From the NCBI GenBank assembly GCA_025454875.1, contig JALONP010000007.1, forward strand, positions 28,733-92,732: a stretch of DNA of 64,000 nt, written 5' to 3'. Position 1 is the stretch's first letter; each line of letters begins with the position of its first letter. Both the position numbers and the translations under genes were made by a program. Below, one piece after another: positions 37,152 through 46,167 of the stretch. Origin of the DNA: Bacteroidia bacterium (GTDB lineage Bacteria; Bacteroidota; Bacteroidia; UKL13-3). The notes under the pieces are model-generated. The model saw nothing but the letters and a program-made list of their open reading frames with translations, was not told the origin of the DNA and did not search any database.

Positions 37152-40100
37152 ATGAAACCCCTATTTGTTACCCTAGCATTGCTATGCCTATCACGTTTGG
37201 TTAGTGCACAACTTTACGAATCCTTTACTGATTTAAACCACACAACCAATCCCGAATGGTTTGGTGATGATAGCCTTTTTATAGTAAATACAAATTTGCA
37301 ACTACAAAGCAAGGCGTCTATTTCCAAAACAATAAGTCTTACAACGGCAATTCCAACTGATGCAAATGAGTGGCGCTTTTGGTGTAGGTTTCGGTTTAGC
37401 CCCAGCACATCCAACTTTATGAGGGTGTATTTAGCAAGCGATACAAACAATGTTACTGGAGCAGTAACTGGTTATTATGTGCAACTTGGAGGTGTTAGCG
37501 GAAGTTCGGATTCAATTACCTTGTATAAACAAGAAGGTACCACACACAAACGACTTATTGGTGGAAGGCCATCAACTGTAAGCAAAAGCGATAATATTGT
37601 TAGAATAAAAGTAGTATACAACAAAACGAATGAGTGGCAATTGTATGCAGATACATCTGGTGGTTTTCAATATGTGTTAGAAGGTGAAGCTTCCGATATG
37701 CAAAAAGAGACTGGTGCCCACATGGGCGTATTTGCCAAATTAACAAGCAGCAATGGCAGTGGGTTTTATTGGGATGAATTTTATGCAGTACCTATTCAGT
37801 TAGACACAGTGTCCCCGCAACTTGAGTCTATTGAAGTGTTATCGAATACCCAATTGCGACTTGTGTTTAATGAGCCAATTTTACTCACATCAGCAATGGC
37901 AACAGATAACTATTGGGTAAATGAACAAGTAGGAGAACCGCAACAAGTACAACTGAGAGGAGCAAAGCAAAATGAAATTCTATTATCGTACCTCACACCT
38001 ATTGCCAATGGCAGGCACACGATAGTTGTGCAAGGTGTTTGCGACATTGCAGGCAATCCAATGAAGAATGAACAAAAGCCTTTTCTGGTTTCCCTTTACC
38101 AAGCAAACCGAGGTGATGTACTTATTTCAGAAATTTTTCCTGACCCCACTCCTGTGGTTGATTTACCAGAGGCAGAATTTGTGGAATTGTATAACCGTAG
38201 CGATAAACCTATTCAATTAAAGGGATGGCGAATAAGTGATGGTAATACTGTTGGAGTATTACCCGAAGTATTGTTGCTGCCTGATAGTTTTCTATTGTTA
38301 TGTGGATTGTCTTCGGTTGTATTATTTAACAGAAACGTTGTAGGTATCAGTCCTTGGCCATCTTTAAACAACGGTGAAGACATCATTACCATAACCGACT
38401 CGTTGGGAAAGCTGATTGATGAACTTCACTACGATATAACCTGGTACAACAATGCCCAAAAGGCTGATGGTGGTTTTACTATTGAAATGGATAATCCATT
38501 GTTATTGTGTAAAGGCAAAAGCAATTATGCAGCCAGCGATGCGGCAATTGGGGGAACACCCGGAAGTAAGAACTCGCGTTGGAACAAAATGCCTGATGTA
38601 TTATCGCCTCAAGTAAAGAGCATTCGTGTGCTGAACGCCAACCAACTGGAGCTTGTTTTTAATGAGTCCATGGATAGCCTATCGTTGCTTTTAGCTAAAC
38701 TGGATCTGGTTCCGCCCAATAATATTCGCGCAAAAGAAACAATCGGATCAGACACGTTGATTGTGACGCTTGCGTTTGAAATGCTGCCCAACCAACTAAA
38801 CACGTTGCATATTTGCGAAGCGAAGGACTGCTCGTTAAATCCAATAGACTCAGTTCTTGGGTATAACTTTACAAGACTTGTTTTTGATACTGCCCAGCAG
38901 TTTGATATTCTGATTACCGAAATTATGAGCGATCCAGACCCTGCAGTTGGCCTACCCGCCATAGAGTATGTTGAGCTTTACAACAAATCAAACAGGTGGA
39001 TAACATTAAACAATTGGTTGCTTGAGTGCAATAATAAAAAAGCAGCCATGCCGAATATTTACCTAAAGCCAGAAACATATTTGCTTGTTGCTCTTTCAAA
39101 TGAGGAGAGTGCGTATGATACCTTGGCGAATTTTTGCAAACTTCCCACTCTTTCCGCACTAAGCAATGATGGTGCAAAACTGGTTTTGCGTGATGATAGA
39201 GGGCAGGTTATTCATGCGATCGAGTATGCATCAGATTGGCATACAAAAGAAGAAAAAAAAGCCGGAGGTTGGAGCCTAGAAATGATTGACAGCAAAAACC
39301 CTTGTAGTGGAAAAAGCAATTGGGAGTCAAGTATAAGTGAAAATGGAGGCACTCCTGGTATTGCAAACTCCGTGGCTCGAACGCATTCGGATGAAATTGC
39401 CCCTAATCTTGTTCGTGTTTACCCGATTGATTCCATGCATTTAGAACTGCATTTTTCTGAGCCAATGGATAGCACGTCTATTCAGGAGGGTGTAATTGTT
39501 TTTACCCCGAATAATATCTCAGTCTCTTCTGTTCAATTTGAAGACCCAATGCACACCAATTGTGTGCTGGGTTTAAACAAGCCAATCAAGATACCTGAAA
39601 AGTATTGGGTAACGGTTAACCAAGGACATGATTGTGTAAAGAATCGAATTGCGCCTATGCGCATTGAATTTGGTTTGCCAGAAGTTGCCGATTCTGGAGA
39701 TTGGGTTGTGAATGAAATACTTTTTAACCCTAGGCCGGGTGAAAATGATTTTGTAGAACTTTTGAATCGTTCGTCAAAAGTGCTTGATGCAAAAGAATTA
39801 TGGATAAGCAATGCGCAGGTAACAACCAATATGCAAGTAGCACCTCAAGGGTGGTTGGTTTTACCACAACAATACCTTGTAGTAACAGCAGATGCCGCGT
39901 CTCTTGTTACCCATTACACTGTGCAAAATCCACAATGTATTGTTGAGCAAACCTTGCCAACGTTTAATGATGATGAAGGAACATGCATTGTTCGCAATAA
40001 CCAGCAAAAGATTTTGGACCAACTTGATTATACCCATAAAATGCAATTTGCATTATTAGCGAATGAGGAGGGCGTAAGCTTAGAACGAATTCACCCAAAC

Positions 40101-40517
40101 AGACCCACGTTCGATATCACCAATTGGACATCTGCGGCATCAACAGCAGGATATGCAACGCCAACAGCCAGTAATTCTCAATTTGCTGATGCAAGTGTTG
40201 CTGGTATTTTTACTGTTACTCCAGAGCTTATTTCTCCTGATGGAGATGGATACAATGATTTTGCAACGTTCGGCTACCAATTGCAAACACCTGGTTATAC
40301 AGCCAACTTAAACATATACAATAGCAGCGGCCAATTGGTGAAACAATTGTTACGTAATCAATTATTTGGCGCTGACGGGGCATTTAGCTGGGATGGATTA
40401 ACCGATAATGGAAACAAAGCACCAATGGGTTTGTATGTTTGCGTTTTGGAACTATTTAACCTGCAGGGACAATCAAAACAATACAAGCAAGTGTTGGCGG
40501 TTGGTGGTCGTCTATAA
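37152..40517 (+). CDS. lamin-tail-domain surface protein with FlgD-like/T9SS C-terminus
   Basis: A 1121-residue protein with a signal peptide (LSRLVSAQ). After an N-terminal beta-sandwich of LamG/concanavalin type (about 20-210) come alternating SbsA-like Ig segments and lamin-tail domains. Three LTDs are clear: from RGDVLISEIFPDPTP (about 320), FDILITEIMSDPDP (about 580) and GDWVVNEILFNPRPGE (about 850). The C-terminus (about 1015-1121; LISPDGDGYNDFATFGYQL, then GLYVCVLELFNLQGQSKQYKQ) is a FlgD-like/T9SS sorting module. Probably a surface or extracellular protein; substrate unknown. It is followed by the LytTR operon on the same strand. Confidence 0.83.
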   Translation: MKPLFVTLALLCLSRLVSAQLYESFTDLNHTTNPEWFGDDSLFIVNTNLQLQSKASISKTISLTTAIPTDANEWRFWCRFRFSPSTSNFMRVYLASDTNNVTGAVTGYYVQLGGVSGSSDSITLYKQEGTTHKRLIGGRPSTVSKSDNIVRIKVVYNKTNEWQLYADTSGGFQYVLEGEASDMQKETGAHMGVFAKLTSSNGSGFYWDEFYAVPIQLDTVSPQLESIEVLSNTQLRLVFNEPILLTSAMATDNYWVNEQVGEPQQVQLRGAKQNEILLSYLTPIANGRHTIVVQGVCDIAGNPMKNEQKPFLVSLYQANRGDVLISEIFPDPTPVVDLPEAEFVELYNRSDKPIQLKGWRISDGNTVGVLPEVLLLPDSFLLLCGLSSVVLFNRNVVGISPWPSLNNGEDIITITDSLGKLIDELHYDITWYNNAQKADGGFTIEMDNPLLLCKGKSNYAASDAAIGGTPGSKNSRWNKMPDVLSPQVKSIRVLNANQLELVFNESMDSLSLLLAKLDLVPPNNIRAKETIGSDTLIVTLAFEMLPNQLNTLHICEAKDCSLNPIDSVLGYNFTRLVFDTAQQFDILITEIMSDPDPAVGLPAIEYVELYNKSNRWITLNNWLLECNNKKAAMPNIYLKPETYLLVALSNEESAYDTLANFCKLPTLSALSNDGAKLVLRDDRGQVIHAIEYASDWHTKEEKKAGGWSLEMIDSKNPCSGKSNWESSISENGGTPGIANSVARTHSDEIAPNLVRVYPIDSMHLELHFSEPMDSTSIQEGVIVFTPNNISVSSVQFEDPMHTNCVLGLNKPIKIPEKYWVTVNQGHDCVKNRIAPMRIEFGLPEVADSGDWVVNEILFNPRPGENDFVELLNRSSKVLDAKELWISNAQVTTNMQVAPQGWLVLPQQYLVVTADAASLVTHYTVQNPQCIVEQTLPTFNDDEGTCIVRNNQQKILDQLDYTHKMQFALLANEEGVSLERIHPNRPTFDITNWTSAASTAGYATPTASNSQFADASVAGIFTVTPELISPDGDGYNDFATFGYQLQTPGYTANLNIYNSSGQLVKQLLRNQLFGADGAFSWDGLTDNGNKAPMGLYVCVLELFNLQGQSKQYKQVLAVGGRL

Positions 40518-40550
40518 AAACAAGCCTTCTAAGTTGCCTTCGGCAATATA

Positions 40551-40580
40551 ACAGTTCACCCAACTGATTTAACAGTTCAC
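40551..40580 (+). promoter_or_regulatory. LytTR-type direct-repeat operator upstream of the LytS/LytTR operon
   Basis: Two identical ACAGTTCAC units (40551-40559 and 40572-40580) separated by 12 bases, within a 15-base exact direct repeat with 21-base period. The LytTR binding consensus is a 9-base direct repeat of type [TA][AC][CA]GTTN[AG][TG] with a 12-13 base spacer (AgrA recognises ACAGTTAAG). Eight of nine positions match here. The distance to the first gene of the operon (40644) is 63 bases. Confidence 0.65.
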
Positions 40581-40643
40581 CCAATTTGTATATGAGAAGC
40601 AATAGGGGTAACACACCTTTGAATGGTTATTCAGTTAAACATT

Positions 40644-41018
40644 ATGAAAACAATTCTTTTATCAATTGCAATGTCTGTTGTTTTTGGGGCAGCAGCATCA
40701 GGAGGCGAGCGTCCTTCTATACAAAGCCAGCAGCAAGTTACCACATTGGTGCTTCCACAAATGGAAGCTGTTGTTTCATATACGGGAGGTGATACATTGT
40801 TTGTTTGGCTCGAAAATGAATCAGCAGACCGTGTTCAAATTAAACTTTTGGCAGAAGGAGTGACCTTATTAAGCGACCGCATGGTAGGTGAAGGAAAATA
40901 CCAGCGGGCTTACATTTTAAGCGAACTCCCTGTGGGTAACTATGAAATCCAATTCAAAAGAGGTACCTATGTGGTTGATAAAGCTATTATCAAAAGAACG
41001 TCAACCACTGCCGAATAA
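40644..41018 (+). CDS. small secreted protein, first gene of the LytTR operon
   Basis: A 124-residue protein with signal peptide (MSVVFGAAASGGE). The mature domain is beta-rich with the core ENESADRVQIKLLAEGVTLLSD and GNYEIQFKRGTYVVDKAIIKRT, resembling small secreted domains (DUF3244-like, with a T9SS-tail-like GNYEIQF... strand). The ATG at 40644 is used because the signal peptide follows directly, instead of the in-frame ATG at 40623. The LytS gene starts 5 bases after its stop. It could be an accessory sensor or an output; I cannot tell which. Confidence 0.65.
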   Translation: MKTILLSIAMSVVFGAAASGGERPSIQSQQQVTTLVLPQMEAVVSYTGGDTLFVWLENESADRVQIKLLAEGVTLLSDRMVGEGKYQRAYILSELPVGNYEIQFKRGTYVVDKAIIKRTSTTAE

Positions 41019-41023
41019 CGCGA

Positions 41024-42061
41024 ATGAATTGGACAAAAAAGCAACAACGAATTTTGTTTTGGAGCCAAGTGTTCATTTATTATACACTGCACGAGGTGGT
41101 GTATGGATTGCTTGGCTTTAGGTTCTTTTTTGATACAACCATATTGGTTTTTGGTGAAGCGGTTGTTTTGTTCTGGGTTTTAAAACAAGTTCATAAACCG
41201 ATTCAAAAACGATTGGAGTCTCAAAATCCTTGGCACGAAAACCCTTTAAAAAGATTAGCGGTTCAATCATTGATGTTTTCGGTTGTAGGTTGTGGATTGG
41301 TATTGCTCGCTCGCACTGCTTGGAGTTATTTTCAGTGGGTGTTTGATGGCTTTTTATTTGTAAGTATGCAATCGTTGCTTATTGATTTTAGCTTGTTTGC
41401 AATCACAACTGAGATATTGGTGCTTATTGAATTTGGTCGTTATTTATTGCAAAAATGGAATACCTCGCGAATTGAAATGGCAACCTTTCAAAAAGAAAAG
41501 GCACAATTTAACCTTGAGTTGTTGCGCACCCAAATCAATCCGCACTTTTTGTTTAACAACCTCAATACGTTAAGCGCACTCATTTATACCGACCAAGATA
41601 AGGCGGCCGCTTTCTTGCGAAAATTATCGGGTGTATACCGAAGCATTTTGGAGTACAGAAACAAAGAGCAAATTACCTTGCGCGAAGAGCTTTCGTTTTT
41701 TGAACAATACAGTGAATTATTGGAGATTAGATTCGAGAAAATGCTGTTTTTGTCGGTTCATATTCAAGAGCATGTATTAGACCAAAAGATTATTCCTTTA
41801 ACCCTACAAATGTTGGTTGAAAACGCAATCAAGCATAATATTTTATCTCAGCAGCAACCCTTAACCATTACCGTTACAACAAATGCAGATTATATTTGGG
41901 TTGCAAACAATTACCAACCTAAACCCACCCCTGAATATTCAAGTGGTTTGGGCCTAAAAATGATTGAAAGCAGGTATGCATATCTTACCAAGTTTCCAGT
42001 AATGATTGAGCCAACACCTACCCAATTTTTGGTCAAAATTCCATTAATTAGCAACGAATGA
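41024..42061 (+). CDS. sensor histidine kinase, LytS/YpdA type
   Basis: A 345-residue kinase with four N-terminal membrane helices (about residues 10-32, 36-58, 80-105 and 115-145). The His_kinase domain has QINPHFLFNNLNTLSAL (phospho-accepting His about residue 185), followed by a HATPase domain (MLVENAIKHNIL, SSGLGLKMIESRY). It phosphorylates the LytTR regulator encoded next, whose start overlaps the kinase stop by 4 bases. No periplasmic sensor domain is visible, so the membrane region itself is likely the sensor. Confidence 0.9.
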   Translation: MNWTKKQQRILFWSQVFIYYTLHEVVYGLLGFRFFFDTTILVFGEAVVLFWVLKQVHKPIQKRLESQNPWHENPLKRLAVQSLMFSVVGCGLVLLARTAWSYFQWVFDGFLFVSMQSLLIDFSLFAITTEILVLIEFGRYLLQKWNTSRIEMATFQKEKAQFNLELLRTQINPHFLFNNLNTLSALIYTDQDKAAAFLRKLSGVYRSILEYRNKEQITLREELSFFEQYSELLEIRFEKMLFLSVHIQEHVLDQKIIPLTLQMLVENAIKHNILSQQQPLTITVTTNADYIWVANNYQPKPTPEYSSGLGLKMIESRYAYLTKFPVMIEPTPTQFLVKIPLISNE

Positions 42062-42822
42062 ATGCAGTAATTATTGAAGATGAACCTCATGCCAGGATGG
42101 AGTTAAAGCGGCTCCTCGCCAAAGTGTGGCCGAACCTAAATGTGGTTGGCGAAGCAGATTCGGTCAGTAGCGCTATTATGTTGTTGAGGTCTGATATAGC
42201 GTTTGATTTGATTTTTGCAGATATTCAATTGGCCGATGGATTGAGCTTTGGCATATTTAACCAAGTGCCCGTAATAAAGCCCATTATTTTTACAACTGCT
42301 TACAACGAATTTGCCATTCAAGCATTTGAATTAAACAGCATAGATTATTTGCTAAAGCCTATCGAAGAACAGGCATTGGCAAAAGCCATGCACAAGTTAA
42401 ACAATGTTACAGCGGCTTATACCAGCCATTCCATAGCGTTAACAGCTCAAAAGTTAAGCAGCTTGTTTACTCCTGTCAAAGAATACAAAACAAGGTTTGT
42501 AGTAAAAATAGGTGATCAGTTTAAGTATATTGCGGCCGATGATATTGCCCATTTTGAGGCAGACGATAATGTGGTATATGCCTATTCTTTTGATGGAAAC
42601 AAATCGTTGGTTGATTACAAAATGGAGGTATTGGAAACAGTGCTGAATCCTGCTGTCTTTTTCAGAATCAACAGGGGAAGCATTGTTCACATACGTGCGA
42701 TTCAGAAAGTACATAAATATTTTAACAGCCGGTTGCGTATTGATTTGGCTCCACAATCAGAGGAGCCATTATTGGTTAGCAGGTTAAAAGTTGATGATTT
42801 TATAAAATGGTTAGATCAGTAA
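42058..42822 (+). CDS. response regulator, LytTR family
   Basis: A 254-residue regulator. The receiver domain (1-115) has VIIEDEPHARMELKRLL, the phospho-acceptor Asp in LIFADIQLADG, and YLLKPI. The LytTR DNA-binding domain (about 145-250) has FVVKIGDQFKYIAADDIAHFEADDNVVYAY, NRGSIVHIRAIQKVHK and LLVSRLKVDDFIKWL. It overlaps the kinase gene by 4 bases and the downstream lipoprotein gene by 16 bases. Its direct-repeat operator candidate lies 1.5 kb upstream, in front of the operon. Confidence 0.92.
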   Translation: MNAVIIEDEPHARMELKRLLAKVWPNLNVVGEADSVSSAIMLLRSDIAFDLIFADIQLADGLSFGIFNQVPVIKPIIFTTAYNEFAIQAFELNSIDYLLKPIEEQALAKAMHKLNNVTAAYTSHSIALTAQKLSSLFTPVKEYKTRFVVKIGDQFKYIAADDIAHFEADDNVVYAYSFDGNKSLVDYKMEVLETVLNPAVFFRINRGSIVHIRAIQKVHKYFNSRLRIDLAPQSEEPLLVSRLKVDDFIKWLDQ

Positions 42823-44585
42823 ATAAACAACCCCTTATTTGGCTTGCCTTGTTATTGTTGATGGTAAGCAGTTGCAGAAAAGCAGTATTGGAAGTAAGCA
42901 AGGTTCCGAACAATACACCCAAAGGGGCTCAATTATACATTACCGGAAGTTTCAACAATTGGAATCCAGGCGACCCCAATTATGTGATGCGGCTAAACGA
43001 AGCAACGGGAGCATATGAGGTAGAATTACCAATAGGTTTTGGCAATATTGAATACAAATTTACCAGAGGCGATTGGACTACTGTAGAAACCGATGCCTGC
43101 GGAGGTGAGCGGCCAAACAGAACATTGAGTTATGATTCGGAAGCCTTTCCATCAGATACGATTATGGGGTGGAGTGATTTGAATCCAGAGAATTGCAACC
43201 AAGTAACCATTGTTGTAGAATCAGTTCCACCTAACACTCCGCAAAAGGATGTATTGTATTTGGGCGGAGATATTAACGGCTGGCAATGTGACCAGGCCCG
43301 CTTTAAATTTACCAAAACCAAAGATGGAAAATGGACATTAACCATACCACGTAATGGAGATAAGTTGGAGTATAAAATTTGCAGGGGAAGTTGGGAGTCG
43401 GCCGAAATGAATGAAGCAGGTAGCGAACCATTGCAACGAGAATTACGTTTTGGCGAACAAGACAGCGTATTTGTTGCTATTCACTCATGGTCCGACTTGC
43501 CACTTGCACCTCAATTTACCAAAACCATTGTTATTGAAAATTTACCAGCAAATACGCCTGCTAACAGTTTAATTTATTTGGCAAGCAGCGCTAACAATTG
43601 GAACCCATTTGACTCGAAACAACAGTTTGTAAAGTTAGCGAATGGAAAAAGGGCAATAACGGTTCGTTTGGGCGAAGAAGGCTTTCAATACAAAGTAACT
43701 AGAGGTGGTTGGCCTAAAGTAGAAAACAATGAATCGTATGGAGAAATTCAAAACAGGTTCATTACGCCAAAATCAAAAGATACTGTTTACATTTCAGTAG
43801 CTGCATGGGCTGATATGGCACCATCTGTTGTAAAACTGCGGAAGCAAGCAGAACTCATTGCGCCAAAAAAGGAAGCACAAGCGGAAGCCAAACGAATAGA
43901 AGTTCCTGCTCCAACACCAGCTCCTAAAACCCTCGACAAAGAATTGGATAAACGCAAGAAGGTGTTTTTAATTATTGACAAATTACCCGAATGGGCTTCG
44001 GAAGAAGAAGTATACTTGGCGGGCGATTTTAACGATTGGGATCCTGGGAATGCAAACTATATCTTTAAAAGATTACCTAATGGCAAAAGGTATATCCTGC
44101 TGCGTCTAACTGATTTTAACCAGCACGAATTTAAAGTTACCCGAGGAGATTGGGATACGGAAGCGGCTACCATCAGCCAAAAGCGGCTCGAGAACGCAGT
44201 TATTCCTGAAGGCTTTGAAGACGATACCATCCACATTAAAGTAGATAAGTGGTATGACTATACACCTAGGCGAAAACTGGTGATGGTGTTGTTTGATGTT
44301 CCTGATAATACTCCCGAAGATGCAGCGATTTATTTGGCAGGTGATTTTAACAATTGGAATATGAACCAAGAGAAGTATCGTTTTAAACAATTGCCTAACG
44401 GGAGGTATGTGTTAAACATTAATGACTTTAGCCGAAAATACAATTATTACAAAATAACAAGGGGAAGCTGGGATACAGAAGCAACTAATAACCGCGGGCG
44501 TGTTCCTGGCAACCAACCTTTCAATTATATTTACCAAGACACCATTAAAATGCGGGTAGATGGTTGGAAAGATCTACTTAGGTAA
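42807..44585 (+). CDS. lipoprotein with five carbohydrate-binding (CBM48/AMPK-type) repeats
   Basis: A 592-residue lipoprotein with lipobox VSSC (Cys about residue 23). It has five tandem repeats of about 95-105 residues, each with a GxFNxWxP-type core (GSFNNWNP, GDINGWQC, SSANNWNP, GDFNDWDP, GDFNNWNM), a middle YK(V/I)TRG(D/G/S)W motif and a final W(S/A/Y/K)D. A Lys/Glu/Ala-rich hinge (about 345-390) separates repeats 3 and 4. The fold is that of glycogen/starch-binding E-set domains; the tryptophans are expected to stack on sugars. Its start overlaps the regulator gene by 16 bases, so it is tightly coupled to the two-component system, possibly as its glycan sensor or output. Confidence 0.85.
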   Translation: MVRSVNKQPLIWLALLLLMVSSCRKAVLEVSKVPNNTPKGAQLYITGSFNNWNPGDPNYVMRLNEATGAYEVELPIGFGNIEYKFTRGDWTTVETDACGGERPNRTLSYDSEAFPSDTIMGWSDLNPENCNQVTIVVESVPPNTPQKDVLYLGGDINGWQCDQARFKFTKTKDGKWTLTIPRNGDKLEYKICRGSWESAEMNEAGSEPLQRELRFGEQDSVFVAIHSWSDLPLAPQFTKTIVIENLPANTPANSLIYLASSANNWNPFDSKQQFVKLANGKRAITVRLGEEGFQYKVTRGGWPKVENNESYGEIQNRFITPKSKDTVYISVAAWADMAPSVVKLRKQAELIAPKKEAQAEAKRIEVPAPTPAPKTLDKELDKRKKVFLIIDKLPEWASEEEVYLAGDFNDWDPGNANYIFKRLPNGKRYILLRLTDFNQHEFKVTRGDWDTEAATISQKRLENAVIPEGFEDDTIHIKVDKWYDYTPRRKLVMVLFDVPDNTPEDAAIYLAGDFNNWNMNQEKYRFKQLPNGRYVLNINDFSRKYNYYKITRGSWDTEATNNRGRVPGNQPFNYIYQDTIKMRVDGWKDLLR

Positions 44586-44589
44586 AAAA

Positions 44590-46074
44590 CTAAACTTCTT
44601 TTCGTAATCGAGCAACTGGAATATTTAATTGCTCGCGGTATTTAGCCACTGTTCTGCGCGCAATCGTGTATCCTTTTTCTTTTAAAATCTCCATCAATCG
44701 TTCATCCGGCAGAGGTTTGCGTTTATCTTCTGCTTCAATCGCATCTTTCAATATCTTTTTAACCTCGCGGCTGCTTACCTCTTCTCCATCTTCTGTGGCA
44801 ATTCCCTCGCTGAAAAAATATTTTAGGGGAATGGTTCCAAAATCAGTTTGAACATACTTGCTGTTGGCAACACGCGAAACCGTTGAAATATCCATTCCGA
44901 TTTGCTCCGCAATATCTTTTAAAATCATGGGCTTCAACTTGGTTTCATCACCCGTTTCGAAATATGCTTTTTGGTGCTTTAAGATGGCGTTCATGGTCAT
45001 CAGCAACGTGTGTTGGCGTTGCTTAATTGAGTCGATGAACCATTTTGCACTATCTAATTTTTGCTTAATAAATTGAACGGTTTGTTTGAGCTCTTTGCTT
45101 GGTTTTGGGTTGTTGTCGTAACCTTTTAGTGTTTCCATATAGCTTCGACTAATGCGCAAGTCAGGTGCATTGCGAGCATTGAGTGCAACCTCCAACTTGC
45201 CTTCGTTATCTACTAAGATAAAATCAGGAGTAATATACTGAGGTCTTGAATCAGAAATGGATTCGCCCGGTTTCGGATTTAAATGGGTGATAACGTAAAT
45301 CGCGTCTTTGAGTTGTTGGTCGGTTATTTTAAGTGAGCGAAGTAGTTTTTCATAATGCTTTTTGGTAAAGTCATCAAAATAATCGCGCATCATGGTTTCT
45401 GCTAACTGCACACCTGGTTTTTGGTGGTCTTTTCGTTTAAGTTGCAACAACAAACATTCTTGCAGGCTGGTTGCAGCAATTCCTGCTGGTTCCAACGCTT
45501 GAATCTTATGCAAGCAATGTTTCATTTCATCAAGCGTAGCCTCAAGGTTTTGGGAAAAGGCCAAATCGTTTTGGATGGCTTCAAGAGGCCTTCTCAAGTA
45601 TCCATCATCATCAATCGTTCCAATAATTTGATTGCCGATTTGTTGTTCTCTTTCATTTTCGGCTATGGCAGCAAATTGTTCCATTACTAGTTCGTGAAAA
45701 CTTGTGGTTTCGGCTAGTGGCATCTCTTTTTTGTCTTCTTCGGGCGAGCCTTCATCACTTAGGTGGAAACCTTCTGAGTCATAATCATCGTTTACGTATT
45801 CTTTTACATCAATCGTTTCGTCAGTTAGGTAATCTTCAACCGAAATGTTTTCTTCTTGTTCAACCTCAATGGTTTCGGCTTCGTTGGTCGTTTCTTCTTT
45901 TAATGGAGGAGCTGCGTCATCATCTTCGGACTTCACCAAAGCTGGGTTTTCAATCAGTTCATCATCAATGCGTTGTTGCAAGTCGACTGTATTGAGTTGC
46001 AGCAATTTGATGAACTGAATTTGCTGTGGTGACAGCTTTTGTAGCAATTTTTGTTGTAGACCTTGTTTAAGCAT
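44590..46074 (-). CDS. rpoN: RNA polymerase sigma-54 factor
   Basis: A 494-residue sigma factor with the N-terminal activator-interaction region (LLQKLSPQQIQFIKLLQLNT), a long acidic linker (about 50-115), the core-binding domain and the C-terminal RpoN box ARRTVAKYREQL. It allows transcription from -24/-12 promoters by enhancer-dependent activators. The gene is convergent with the CBM lipoprotein gene (4-base gap). The acidic linker is longer than in proteobacterial RpoN but is typical of Bacteroidota. No activator gene of the NtrC type was found in the window. Confidence 0.95.
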   Translation of the reverse strand: MLKQGLQQKLLQKLSPQQIQFIKLLQLNTVDLQQRIDDELIENPALVKSEDDDAAPPLKEETTNEAETIEVEQEENISVEDYLTDETIDVKEYVNDDYDSEGFHLSDEGSPEEDKKEMPLAETTSFHELVMEQFAAIAENEREQQIGNQIIGTIDDDGYLRRPLEAIQNDLAFSQNLEATLDEMKHCLHKIQALEPAGIAATSLQECLLLQLKRKDHQKPGVQLAETMMRDYFDDFTKKHYEKLLRSLKITDQQLKDAIYVITHLNPKPGESISDSRPQYITPDFILVDNEGKLEVALNARNAPDLRISRSYMETLKGYDNNPKPSKELKQTVQFIKQKLDSAKWFIDSIKQRQHTLLMTMNAILKHQKAYFETGDETKLKPMILKDIAEQIGMDISTVSRVANSKYVQTDFGTIPLKYFFSEGIATEDGEEVSSREVKKILKDAIEAEDKRKPLPDERLMEILKEKGYTIARRTVAKYREQLNIPVARLRKEV

Positions 46075-46167
46075 TATTGTGGGTTGGCTAAAAATTATGC
46101 CAAAGTCAGTATAGGTTGGTTATAATTCTTATTTTCGCGCATTATTATCTGCTAACAAAAGTACAAA

